From Spirosoma aerolatum (GTDB lineage: Bacteria > Bacteroidota > Bacteroidia > Cytophagales > Spirosomataceae), in assembly GCF_002056795.1 (NCBI RefSeq), contig NZ_CP020104.1:6953501-7017500 (forward strand): a stretch of 64,000 nucleotides of DNA, in the 5' to 3' direction. A model generated the notes under the pieces. That model did not search any database and was not told the origin of the DNA. It saw only the letters and a program-made list of their open reading frames with translations. Position 1 is the first letter of the stretch. Each line of letters begins with the position of its first letter. Both the position numbers and the translations under genes were made by a program. This document shows positions 16,270 through 23,180 of this stretch, piece after piece.

Positions 16270-17675
16270 TGGGAAAAGCAACTAAACCACCCTGGCTTGA
16301 TCAGAGTAATCAATGGCTTTGTACCGGGCAGAAGAACGCGCCAAACTTCACCTTGCCCGATGGTCGGATTCATACCGCCATCAACCGCCGAAATGATCAG
16401 GCCAGCATCAGTATCATTGGTAAAGCGAGTATCGATGCGGTCATGGATACAAGTATCAATCCAGACTGGCTTCGTTATGAGTGGACGCATGCCGAACAGT
16501 GCAGTTTGATTGGAAAGCCTGCCAATACATCGCCTGATGCGTATGCCGTGAAAGGGTATTCCGAAGACGACATGAAGCGGATCGCTGGAACGTATCCATT
16601 GACCAAAATTGGCGCGAATGAGTTCGGAGAAGGCTTTTGGGGAATGCCCTTTTGGGCGCCGGAGAAAGCTTTTCTTCTCAAAGCGCGTCAGTCGATGCGA
16701 AAAGCTGCTAATAAGCCCGGATTCGATGGGGGCACCTATGGCGGATTTGAAAATTTTAACGGTGATCCCTGGTTATACGCTACCGATGGAAATCCGAATG
16801 TTTTGCCCAACGATCAACGCTTCAAGTCAAAGCTTCAGAGTGTAGCCAATGCACGGGCTTCCTGTGCGTATTTCTCCCTGTTTGAGCAGTATGATGTTGG
16901 GGCGATCATTAAAAATTACGCGGATACCCTGGACTATGCACCCGATTTTTACCGCAAGATGTACGCGGCTTTGGTCATGGGGAAAGGCATGGGCAAAGTG
17001 GGTGGTATTGGTCCTGGCTTTTTGGGATATCTGGACTGGCCGAAAATCGAAGGCTTGGGTGTGAGTCCTGGCGAAATCACGTTAGGTCAGAAACCCGAAC
17101 GTTACACCCCAAATGGCACCAAAGTTACATCAGCCGATTACGTGCATACACAAGTCGAATACGAATGGCTGGTCATGTGCCGACTCATGATTGGGTTCTG
17201 TATGTGCAATGGGTTGATGCCATTCGATGAGCGTAGTCCGGTATGGGGTACTGATCCAACATCGACCAGTCAGCTAGGGTATCCGACCGAACCCCAACGC
17301 TGGCATGACAGTGGGTACGAGGCTGCCTATTTTTACTGGCTTTGTCGGAATACTGAAGGCGTGTCCTGGCGGGAATGTCGCTGGCGGTTTGAAGATTCGG
17401 AAAACTGGATCGAGCCAACCAGCGATTACACGGGTATTCTGGAAGCGGCCAGCGCCTTCGGTGGTCCCTATGCCCTGGCGAATGGTGGCAATAAGCGTCG
17501 GGGGCGTCCCTATGTGCTTTGCCGGAATAAAGGCGCGTATGTGGACGTGATTGCCGGGGATGCCAGTCAGGGCATCAATAAATCCAGCACTATCATTCTT
17601 AATCCGGTGCCTAACGTAATGATCCGTACTGTATTGCCCGGATGTACCGCACAGACTTTTAACGAAACCATCTAA
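16269..17675 (+). CDS. Unknown phage tail protein, possible receptor-binding protein
   Basis: I do not recognise this 468-residue protein. It has many aromatic residues (Trp, Tyr, Phe), no signal peptide and a mixed fold. The C-terminal part carries several Cys (LVMCRLMIGFCMCN and later RECRWRF, VLCRNKG) and Arg/Gly-rich turns. It overlaps the gp48-like gene (TAATG) and is overlapped by the next. Between baseplate and fibre genes, a receptor-binding or glycan-degrading protein is plausible. The C-terminal GNKRRGRPYVLCRNKG stretch was checked for a DGR-like lectin end; the match is not convincing. Confidence 0.5.
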   Translation: MGKATKPPWLDQSNQWLCTGQKNAPNFTLPDGRIHTAINRRNDQASISIIGKASIDAVMDTSINPDWLRYEWTHAEQCSLIGKPANTSPDAYAVKGYSEDDMKRIAGTYPLTKIGANEFGEGFWGMPFWAPEKAFLLKARQSMRKAANKPGFDGGTYGGFENFNGDPWLYATDGNPNVLPNDQRFKSKLQSVANARASCAYFSLFEQYDVGAIIKNYADTLDYAPDFYRKMYAALVMGKGMGKVGGIGPGFLGYLDWPKIEGLGVSPGEITLGQKPERYTPNGTKVTSADYVHTQVEYEWLVMCRLMIGFCMCNGLMPFDERSPVWGTDPTSTSQLGYPTEPQRWHDSGYEAAYFYWLCRNTEGVSWRECRWRFEDSENWIEPTSDYTGILEAASAFGGPYALANGGNKRRGRPYVLCRNKGAYVDVIAGDASQGINKSSTIILNPVPNVMIRTVLPGCTAQTFNETI

Positions 17676-18223
17676 TGAAACTATCCAAATCCGATCTTCG
17701 CGCCCTGTTTGTAATTGGCAAGAAACTGTCACAGGAAGACTTCTGGGCAATTATCGACAGCCTGGTTCACCTGGACGATCAGGAGGCCGTAGACTCGCAG
17801 GTGGTCAATACGCGGATTGCCGCCTATGACACAGCCCTGAAAGCGTCGAACGTGGACGGGGTTTGCTCAACGCTGGGCGATGTCTTCAGTATTTTGACGG
17901 GGTACAGCGATCTACGCCGGATCAATGATGAATTGAAATGGACAGGGATTCCGGGTCGTCCTACGCAGATCAATTTAACCTGGACTGAGCAGACGATCAC
18001 GACCGATAGTAGCGCCTATAACCCATTAGGGTCCACGGGCACCGCTGGCGCGGGTCCATCACAACGTTGGTTACTGTCCACCGTTGGCGGGTTGTCAGGC
18101 TCTTATCTGGTGGTCGATGTTAAAACGGATCGTCACTGGATCACCACTGGCCCGGAACTGGGCTATTATGTCGATTCGATTATTGCCGTGAAAGTGGCTA
18201 TCACCCCTAAAACCGTACTGTAA
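17675..18223 (+). CDS. Small tail fibre-region protein
   Basis: This 182-residue protein is coupled to the preceding gene (TAATG overlap) and to the following one. It starts with a helical region (KLSKSDLRALFVIGKKLSQEDFWAII) that could be an adaptor, then a Thr/Ser/Asn-rich strand region (ITTDSSAYNPLGSTGT) and a hydrophobic segment (SGSYLVVDVKT). This resembles short fibre or fibre-assembly proteins of Bacteroidota phages, but no motif allows a firm assignment. Confidence 0.5.
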   Translation: MKLSKSDLRALFVIGKKLSQEDFWAIIDSLVHLDDQEAVDSQVVNTRIAAYDTALKASNVDGVCSTLGDVFSILTGYSDLRRINDELKWTGIPGRPTQINLTWTEQTITTDSSAYNPLGSTGTAGAGPSQRWLLSTVGGLSGSYLVVDVKTDRHWITTGPELGYYVDSIIAVKVAITPKTVL

Positions 18224-18501
18224 TGAAGTGTAGACTAATCGTCAACCGCAATGGCCTGCTTTCCGCCTGTCCCACCGAGGCCGATTTTGAAGCGGGTAAC
18301 TTCCATACTGATCCTACCCGCTTCGTGGTCGAACCTGTCAGTGTGGTTCCCGAAACCTTCCGCCATTTATGGGCGAATCGGGATAACGCCTTTATCCTTC
18401 ACCCTGATCTACCCGCCAGAACCGAACACCCGGAACGGGTCTGGTACCAGATCAAAGATGGCTATCTCGTCAAGGTGAAGAACAAGAAAACCACCGTTTA
18501 A
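18223..18501 (+). CDS. Small tail-end protein, unknown
   Basis: This 92-residue protein begins inside the stop of the previous gene (TAATG). It is mixed alpha/beta with Trp/His/Pro-rich turns (FRHLWANRDNAFILHPDLPA) and a Lys-rich C-terminus. It may be a fibre chaperone or tail-fibre accessory protein, but only the position supports this. A repeat-like GTATTTAAAC and GCATTTAAAA pair lies just after its stop, at 18505-18524. Confidence 0.45.
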   Translation: MKCRLIVNRNGLLSACPTEADFEAGNFHTDPTRFVVEPVSVVPETFRHLWANRDNAFILHPDLPARTEHPERVWYQIKDGYLVKVKNKKTTV

Positions 18502-18565
18502 GCTGTATTTAAACAGCATTTAAAAAAGATCGTCCTTTCTGTGCAGGTTAACAGAGCCTACCGTC

Positions 18566-18814
18566 ATGTTGTACAAGAATCCAGAAGTAAAACCCACCAT
18601 CGGACGAATAGTCCATTATGTGCCTTTTGAAAATTCCATCGAAGCGTCTAATCATGCCAAAGAGGTTCCGGCTATTGTGGTAGCTGCCTGGGGCGAAGGG
18701 GCGCTGGTTAACCTGAAAGTATTTACCGATGGTATTTATGATACCTGGCGGCCATCAACTCGCTATAGCGAAGAAAAAGAGCCAGGTACATGGCACTGGC
18801 CGGAAAGAGAATAA
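18566..18814 (+). CDS. Last rightward phage gene, unknown 82-residue protein
   Basis: This protein has a Gly/Ile-rich start (NPEVKPTIGRIVHYVPFENS), a hydrophobic middle (VPAIVVAAWGEGALVNL) and an acidic end. It resembles short accessory proteins of phages but carries no motif I recognise. It is separated from the previous gene by about 65 bases with two TTTAAA-centred motifs, and an intrinsic terminator follows its stop, closing the rightward operon. Confidence 0.5.
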   Translation: MLYKNPEVKPTIGRIVHYVPFENSIEASNHAKEVPAIVVAAWGEGALVNLKVFTDGIYDTWRPSTRYSEEKEPGTWHWPERE

Positions 18815-18831
18815 TAGGGAGTTAATAAGCA

Positions 18832-18865
18832 AAAGGCGTCTTGATTCAGGACGCCTTTCTTTGTT
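18832..18865 (+). terminator. Intrinsic terminator at the end of the phage tail operon
   Basis: Arms 18832-18840 and 18850-18858 (AAAGGCGTC and its complement) pair around a nine-base loop, followed by a T-rich tract with TTTTT. It closes the operon that starts near 4.0 kb. Confidence 0.8.
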
Positions 18866-18893
18866 TTTAAGCCTTTATACCCTATTTGGCTTG

Positions 18894-18978
18894 CTTAAGC
18901 AGGGTTGAAAAAAGATCGTTGATCCTGACAAATGATAGTCGATCAGGTGGCAAAAATTCGGTTTTGAGTGAATTTTTA
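18894..18978. repeat. Repeat unit A beside a small leftward gene
   Basis: This stretch, from CTTAAGCAG to the stop of the gene at 18976-19296, resembles 19362-19449 next to the neighbouring small gene. Shared blocks are TTAAGCAG, an A-run, AGATCGT, GGTGGCAAAAA and TTTTG. In the leftward direction each copy lies after the stop codon. Copies differ in the middle, where this one has only a weak hairpin. Confidence 0.5.
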
Positions 18979-19296
18979 GGCTTGTTTTTTTAGCCGTTCT
19001 TCACAGAGTCGATCTCTGTCTAAACATTTGATTAGGCGCTCTTTCATTAATTCAAGCGATGATGCCGATAAAAAGCGAGTGCGCTTTGACTCGTGACCAT
19101 ATCTTTCTGGTAATTCAAATTTTAAGGTGTACCAAATCCCCGTTTCCACTCTTGGGCGGCTATCAACTGTTAGGGTAAAGTAATCGCAGTTGAACCACTT
19201 TGTCAGGACCGATAATAGTGATGAAAGCGGCATATCCTCCCATTTTAGGAGTTTATTTACTGTACTACTGCTTGGAAGTGGTGGAAGGTCAGCCAT
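18976..19296 (-). CDS. Unknown small leftward gene near the prophage edge
   Basis: This 106-residue protein has no motif I recognise. It contains a Pro/Ser-rich start, a mixed central region (LTVDSRPRVETGIWYTLKF) and a charged C-terminus (ERLIKCLDRDRLCEERLKK). It is transcribed against the tail operon and is followed by repeat unit A. It could be a phage moron gene, expressed from the prophage, or a host gene. Base composition is slightly lower in GC than the phage tail genes. Confidence 0.55.
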   Translation of the reverse strand: MADLPPLPSSSTVNKLLKWEDMPLSSLLSVLTKWFNCDYFTLTVDSRPRVETGIWYTLKFELPERYGHESKRTRFLSASSLELMKERLIKCLDRDRLCEERLKKQA

Positions 19297-19361
19297 GATT
19301 AACGGGGTGAAATGATGAAGCGAATATATTCATTCTAAGCTCTTTTAGGGTATTTCTCTTG

Positions 19362-19449
19362 TTTAAGCAGAGCAAAAAAAAAGATCGTCAAACCTTGCTG
19401 ACGATCTCGAACGTGGTGGCAAAAAGTCGATTTTGGGCTAATTTTCAGA
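19362..19449. repeat. Repeat unit B, diverged copy of unit A
   Basis: This stretch matches 18894-18978 in order and spacing of short blocks, and also sits just after the stop codon of a small leftward gene. It contains a perfect hairpin forming a leftward terminator. The two units suggest duplication of a gene-plus-terminator cassette, although the proteins themselves show no clear similarity. Confidence 0.5.
19374..19407 (-). terminator. Leftward intrinsic terminator
   Basis: Arms 19382-19390 and 19399-19407 are perfectly complementary over nine bases. In the leftward direction the stem is followed by a run of nine T (19374-19382). It ends the gene at 19450-19737. Confidence 0.75.
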
Positions 19450-19737
19450 CTACATTTCCAGTCCGAATAGATCAATAATTGCTTGGGCGGTGTCTTGATC
19501 TTTAGGTGTTTTAATGTGCGTCAGGTCTATATCGTCTGAAAATAGACTTGTAGTCACTATCAAAACTGATGAATTAGGCTTCAAAAATATATGACATCTT
19601 AGTTTCTCATTGGCCCACTCAAAGGTCGAGACTATATCGCAAGACGATATTCTAAGTTGTTTAAGGAGCTTTTTGCCATTTTTGGCCTGTGACTTGTTGA
19701 AGCCTTTTTTTGATAGCCAGTCTGGGAAGTCAAACAT
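19450..19737 (-). CDS. Unknown small leftward gene near the prophage edge
   Basis: This 95-residue protein starts with a basic stretch (SKKGFNKSQAKNGKKLLKQL) and continues with alternating strands and a helical end (DQDTAQAIIDLFGLEM). I do not recognise it. It ends in a perfect terminator inside repeat unit B. With the gene at 18976-19296 it forms a pair of short leftward genes between the tail operon and the host, a usual place for phage cargo. Confidence 0.5.
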   Translation of the reverse strand: MFDFPDWLSKKGFNKSQAKNGKKLLKQLRISSCDIVSTFEWANEKLRCHIFLKPNSSVLIVTTSLFSDDIDLTHIKTPKDQDTAQAIIDLFGLEM

Positions 19738-19791
19738 GATTGGAAAGTTGGTTTATCTCGTTTAAGTACAATTAAGGCAAAACCCAAATCT

Positions 19792-20064
19792 TCACATTTG
19801 GAAATGTAGAAATTCACTTTTCGAAATGTGATTAATAAATGCCCCCTGTGCCGTGTTAAGAAACTTGGCTTTATCGGGTATCGTCCGTTTTCGATAACCT
19901 TCGGCAATATTCCCAGGAACTGAAACAGCACTTCGTCGCAACTGGGAAGTCAGCCTGAACAATTCTTCCTTCGGAAAATGTTTGGTCAGCTTATAGATTT
20001 TCAAGACAAATCGCTGAGCCTTTTGCCAGACAATGAGTTCCTTAAAATGTCGTGTTTTCTCCAT
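19792..20064 (-). CDS. Truncated four-helix-bundle protein (S23/IVP-like)
   Basis: The first 70 residues match the four-helix-bundle family first found in 23S rRNA intervening sequences: FKELIVWQKAQRFVLKIY, FPKEELFRLTSQLRRSAVSVPGNIAEG, then FLNTAQG. The normal family then continues with a further pair of helices to about 115-125 residues, but this frame ends at residue 90. In another frame the sequence continues with a segment (FYISKCEDLGFA) that resembles a family end. A frameshift or truncation is likely. Related Avd proteins assist diversity-generating retroelements, but no reverse transcriptase is near. Confidence 0.65.
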   Translation of the reverse strand: MEKTRHFKELIVWQKAQRFVLKIYKLTKHFPKEELFRLTSQLRRSAVSVPGNIAEGYRKRTIPDKAKFLNTAQGAFINHISKSEFLHFQM

Positions 20065-20156
20065 TTGAAAGATGTTTACAAGGTGGGTATTTGATTTATA
20101 TGCGTCAGCCTACGTGGCCGATAACTTCTAATACTCGCTCCTTGCTCCTAATACTA

Positions 20157-21056
20157 TCAAACAGTGACAGCCCCCATTTTCTCCGTAATTTTCGTAAAGT
20201 ACACATCCTCCAGGTCGGGAGTTACGGGGGTGAACCCGTCAAGGGGAACTTCACTATAGGCATGCAGCCGCGTTTTGCCACCTTTCAATTGTGTGGAGAT
20301 AATTTGATGCGTCTGGCGATAGGTATCAATCTCTGATTTCTCGACGGATTTCTGCCAGACCTTGCCATTCAGTTGAGTCACCAGATCGTTCGGATTACCC
20401 GTAGCAACAACTTCTCCCAGACAAATGATGGCCATGTCGGAGCAGAGGTTCGTCACATCTTCTACAATGTGCGTCGACAGAATGACAATAGTATTCTCGC
20501 CAATTTCCGATAGCAGGTTATGAAAACGGTTGCGCTCGGCAGGATCAAGACCGGCAGTTGGTTCATCAACAATAATCAGGCGGGGGCTACCGATCAGGGC
20601 CTGAGCAATGCCAAAGCGCTGTTTCATACCACCCGAATACGTTCCTAGATTTTTCTTCCGCACCTCATACAAATTCACTTTTTGAAGCAGACCCTGTACA
20701 ATCTCTTTTCGCTCTCTGCTGTTCGCAATGCCTTTCAGCGTAGCAATATGATCGAGCATGGCCTCGGCGGTTACGCGAGGATATACGCCAAACTCCTGCG
20801 GTAAGTAGCCCAGCAATCGCCGAACAGCGTCTTTCTGGGTCAGTATATCCAGGTCTCCTTCGGGAAGTCCTGTCAACTGGGCACTTCCGCCATCGGCTTC
20901 CTGAAGGGTAGCAATTGTTCGCATGAGCGATGACTTACCGGCACCATTAGGGCCTAATAAGCCAAACATACCCTGTGGAATGGTCAGCGAAACGCCTTTC
21001 AACGCCCGAACACCATTTGAATAAGTTTTGGAGAGGTCTTTAATTTCGAGTTGCAT
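20157..21056 (-). CDS. ABC transporter ATP-binding protein
   Basis: This 299-residue protein is the ATPase half of an ABC transporter: Walker A GPNGAGKSS (near residue 37), signature YSGGMKQR, and Walker B LIIVDEPT, with an H-loop in STHIVED. The last 60 residues resemble the C-terminal extension of bacitracin/YxlF-type exporters. No permease gene lies next to it in the window. It is the first host gene after the prophage, so the prophage may separate it from a partner. An intrinsic terminator lies to its right, between it and the DUF2480 gene. Confidence 0.88.
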   Translation of the reverse strand: MQLEIKDLSKTYSNGVRALKGVSLTIPQGMFGLLGPNGAGKSSLMRTIATLQEADGGSAQLTGLPEGDLDILTQKDAVRRLLGYLPQEFGVYPRVTAEAMLDHIATLKGIANSRERKEIVQGLLQKVNLYEVRKKNLGTYSGGMKQRFGIAQALIGSPRLIIVDEPTAGLDPAERNRFHNLLSEIGENTIVILSTHIVEDVTNLCSDMAIICLGEVVATGNPNDLVTQLNGKVWQKSVEKSEIDTYRQTHQIISTQLKGGKTRLHAYSEVPLDGFTPVTPDLEDVYFTKITEKMGAVTV

Positions 21057-21167
21057 ATAGGAAGCGGAAGACTATTTGGTTGAAGGGAATAGGAGCAAAT
21101 ATGTTGAAAGTCTGTGAATATCAAACCCAAACTTTTGCCGAAGGCATGAATTTGATTTGAAAGGCAT

Positions 21168-21196
21168 AAAAAAAGCGCTTCAACCACTTGAAGCGC
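21168..21196 (-). terminator. Leftward intrinsic terminator after the DUF2480 gene
   Basis: Arms 21175-21183 and 21188-21196 are perfect over nine bases with a four-base loop, followed in the leftward direction by seven T (21168-21174). It lies just after the DUF2480 stop. Confidence 0.8.
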
Positions 21197-21218
21197 CATA
21201 CATTCAGATGACTATCAA

Positions 21219-21740
21219 CTACCCCTTCGGGCGTTTATAGAGGGGAACAGTGCTGCATGGTTCACCAAACAACAGGCTCTGAACGACCGGGCGCAACACG
21301 CGGGTCAGTTCAACATAAGCGGCTGTGGGAACGGGCACTTTTGAGCATCCTTTTACCACCACCCGCGCATCCCGATACACTTCAGGATTAATGCGCGCAA
21401 TAGCATCGAAATACAGTTTTTCTTCCAAATCAGTCAGAGAGCCGAAAACAATGGCATGGGCATAAGGCTGTAATTGCAGTGTCAACAGCATATAGGCCCA
21501 GGTAGGAATGATTGCCTCTTCGGTGCAGGTGATGGCCACGTTTTTACCCGCGTACTGGCTCCAGTCGTGCTCTTTCAGAAAGGCGCGAAAATCCTTCTCT
21601 TTCAGGATAAGCCCCATGAATAGATTATCTTTCAGATCATAGACAATCCGTTCGCCAGGGTGATAATAGTCTTCCAGATCGAGCGTGATCAGCCCGCTAT
21701 TGGCAACGCGATTTACAATTTCAGCTTCCATCCTTTCCAA
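21219..21740 (-). CDS. DUF2480 family protein
   Basis: This 173-residue protein belongs to the Bacteroidota-wide DUF2480 group: VNRVANSGLITLDLEDYY near the N-terminus, EEAIIPTWAYMLL in the middle and the ending KGCSKVPVPTAAYVELT with RPVVQSLLFGEPCSTVPLY. The function is unknown. Two Cys in the KGCSK and GEPCSTV segments might bind metal. A second Met at residue 4 (21731) may be the true start. A terminator follows it. Confidence 0.82.
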   Translation of the reverse strand: MERMEAEIVNRVANSGLITLDLEDYYHPGERIVYDLKDNLFMGLILKEKDFRAFLKEHDWSQYAGKNVAITCTEEAIIPTWAYMLLTLQLQPYAHAIVFGSLTDLEEKLYFDAIARINPEVYRDARVVVKGCSKVPVPTAAYVELTRVLRPVVQSLLFGEPCSTVPLYKRPKG

Positions 21741-21899
21741 TGATTGAATGATTGAATTGATGAATGATTGAATAACTGATATAGCCCTTTCTGCCGGATG
21801 GCATTCGATCTTTCACTCATTCACTCTTTCGTTCATTATAACGGTTATTTAACGCCTAAAGGTTCTGCAAAAACATACACAGGCTGTCGGCTTTTTTCG

Positions 21900-21907
21900 T
21901 ACTTTTG
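21900..21907 (+). promoter_or_regulatory. Bacteroidota -7 box upstream of dnaN
   Basis: TACTTTTG at 21900-21907 fits the TAnnTTTG consensus of Bacteroidota sigma factors and lies 40 bases before the dnaN start. No clear -33 TTTG element is seen at the usual distance, so this rests on one box. Confidence 0.5.
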
Positions 21908-21947
21908 CTTTTATATATCACTAGAAACCGCCTTAGACACCTGGCCT

Positions 21948-23069
21948 ATGAAATTTATAGTTTCCTCGTCTGTCCTGCTAAAAAACCTTCAGCATATTAA
22001 CGGCGTTGTGGCCACCAATCCTATTGTTCCGATCCTCGAAAATTTTCTGTTTCGCATTGAGGATGGGACGCTTACGGTAACCGCTTCGGATTTGCAAACG
22101 ACCATGACGACTCAGATTCCGGTTGAATCGAGCGAGAACGGGTCAATTGCAATTCCCGCCAAATTATTGCTTGATACCCTCCGCAGCCTGCCCGAACAGC
22201 CGGTTACGATTAATATAGATACGGATACGTTTGGTACCGAAATCCTGACCGATAACGGCCGCTATAAACTGTCGGGCGAAAACCCGATCGACTTCCCCAA
22301 ACTGCCGACAGTCAACAAAAATATGTCGGTCGAAATGCCTTCGGATGTCTTGCTGGGCGCTATCAACAACACGGTTTTTGCGACCAGTACCGACGACCTT
22401 CGCCCGGCCATGACCGGGGTGCTGTTACAACTCACCAGCGAGAATGCTACGTTCGTAGCTACCGATGGACACCGGCTTATCCGTTACCGCCGGACCGACC
22501 TCAGCGCGTCGGGCAGTACGTCGATTATTATTCCCCGTAAAGCCCTGCAACTGCTGAAAGCCTCGTTGCCTGAGAACACGCCCCTTACGGCTGAGTTCAG
22601 CCAGTCGAATGCGGCCTTTACGTTTGGAGCAACCAAACTGATCTGCCGCCTGATCGATGAACGGTTCCCTGATTACGAAAACGCTATCCCGACCAACAAT
22701 CCGAATGTGATGACCATCGGGCGTACCGATCTGCTGAACTCGCTCAAGCGGATTATGATCTATGCCAACCGTACTACACACCAGATTCGGCTGTCGCTCA
22801 AGTCGAACTCGCTGACCATCTCGGCTGAGGATCTGGACTACTCCAACGAAGCAAACGAAAAGCTCCTCTGCGAATACGATGGCGATCCGATGGAAATTGG
22901 CTTCAATGCCAAACTGCTGTCGGAAGTACTGAGCAACCTCAGCGCGAAAATGATCTCGCTGGAGATGTCGGCCCCGAACCGCGCCGGCCTGCTGATTCCA
23001 GCCGATAAAGAAGAGAATGAAGACATCCTGATGCTGGTGATGCCCGTGATGTTGAATACATACGCCTAA
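21948..23069 (+). CDS. dnaN: DNA polymerase III subunit beta (sliding clamp)
   Basis: The 373-residue product is the beta clamp, a ring-shaped dimer that tethers the replicase to DNA. The start at ATG 21948 gives MKFIVSSSVLLKNLQ, the normal N-terminus; an upstream open frame of 50 codons carries no family sequence and a promoter-like box falls inside it. Three clamp domains are recognisable, with FVATDGHRL in the middle domain and PDYENAIPT opening the third domain. It is not next to dnaA in this window. A long inverted repeat follows. Confidence 0.95.
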   Translation: MKFIVSSSVLLKNLQHINGVVATNPIVPILENFLFRIEDGTLTVTASDLQTTMTTQIPVESSENGSIAIPAKLLLDTLRSLPEQPVTINIDTDTFGTEILTDNGRYKLSGENPIDFPKLPTVNKNMSVEMPSDVLLGAINNTVFATSTDDLRPAMTGVLLQLTSENATFVATDGHRLIRYRRTDLSASGSTSIIIPRKALQLLKASLPENTPLTAEFSQSNAAFTFGATKLICRLIDERFPDYENAIPTNNPNVMTIGRTDLLNSLKRIMIYANRTTHQIRLSLKSNSLTISAEDLDYSNEANEKLLCEYDGDPMEIGFNAKLLSEVLSNLSAKMISLEMSAPNRAGLLIPADKEENEDILMLVMPVMLNTYA

Positions 23070-23077
23070 TTTTTAAG

Positions 23078-23168
23078 GAGTTAGGAGCGAGGAGTCAGGA
23101 GTGAGAATAGTGGACGCAAAAGATTGCTGCCGAATGGATTCTCACTCCTAACTCCTCGCTCCTAACTC
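23078..23168. repeat. Long intergenic inverted repeat (31-bp arms)
   Basis: Arms 23078-23108 and 23138-23168 are complementary except for one mismatch. Each arm is made of short repeated units close to GAGTTAGGAG and GAGGAGT. It fills the gap between dnaN and the MFS gene. It could act as a transcription terminator or a REP-like mobile repeat; no T-run accompanies it. Confidence 0.8.
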
Positions 23169-23180
23169 TTTTATAGTTTC

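Larger units (their letters stand above)
1..20100. mobile_element. Mu-related contractile-tail prophage, left end outside the window
   Basis: Portal, terminase, protease/scaffold, capsid, sheath, tube, lysis, chaperone, tape measure, baseplate and fibre genes follow each other almost without gaps, then host genes begin at the ABC ATPase near 20.16 kb. The DUF935-type portal, gp36-like protein, gp46/47/48-like baseplate genes and sheath point to a Mu-related myovirus. All structural genes visible look intact. No transposase, integrase or repressor is in the window, so these probably lie to the left of position 1. The right edge is uncertain; it falls somewhere between the last phage terminator (about 18.87 kb) and 20.16 kb, and no attachment repeat or target duplication could be identified. 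Confidence 0.85.

Noticed and set aside
16269..20064. A diversity-generating retroelement (Avd-like four-helix protein plus fibre protein with a lectin-like end)
   Set aside because: No reverse transcriptase, template repeat or matching variable repeat was seen, and the four-helix gene is truncated.
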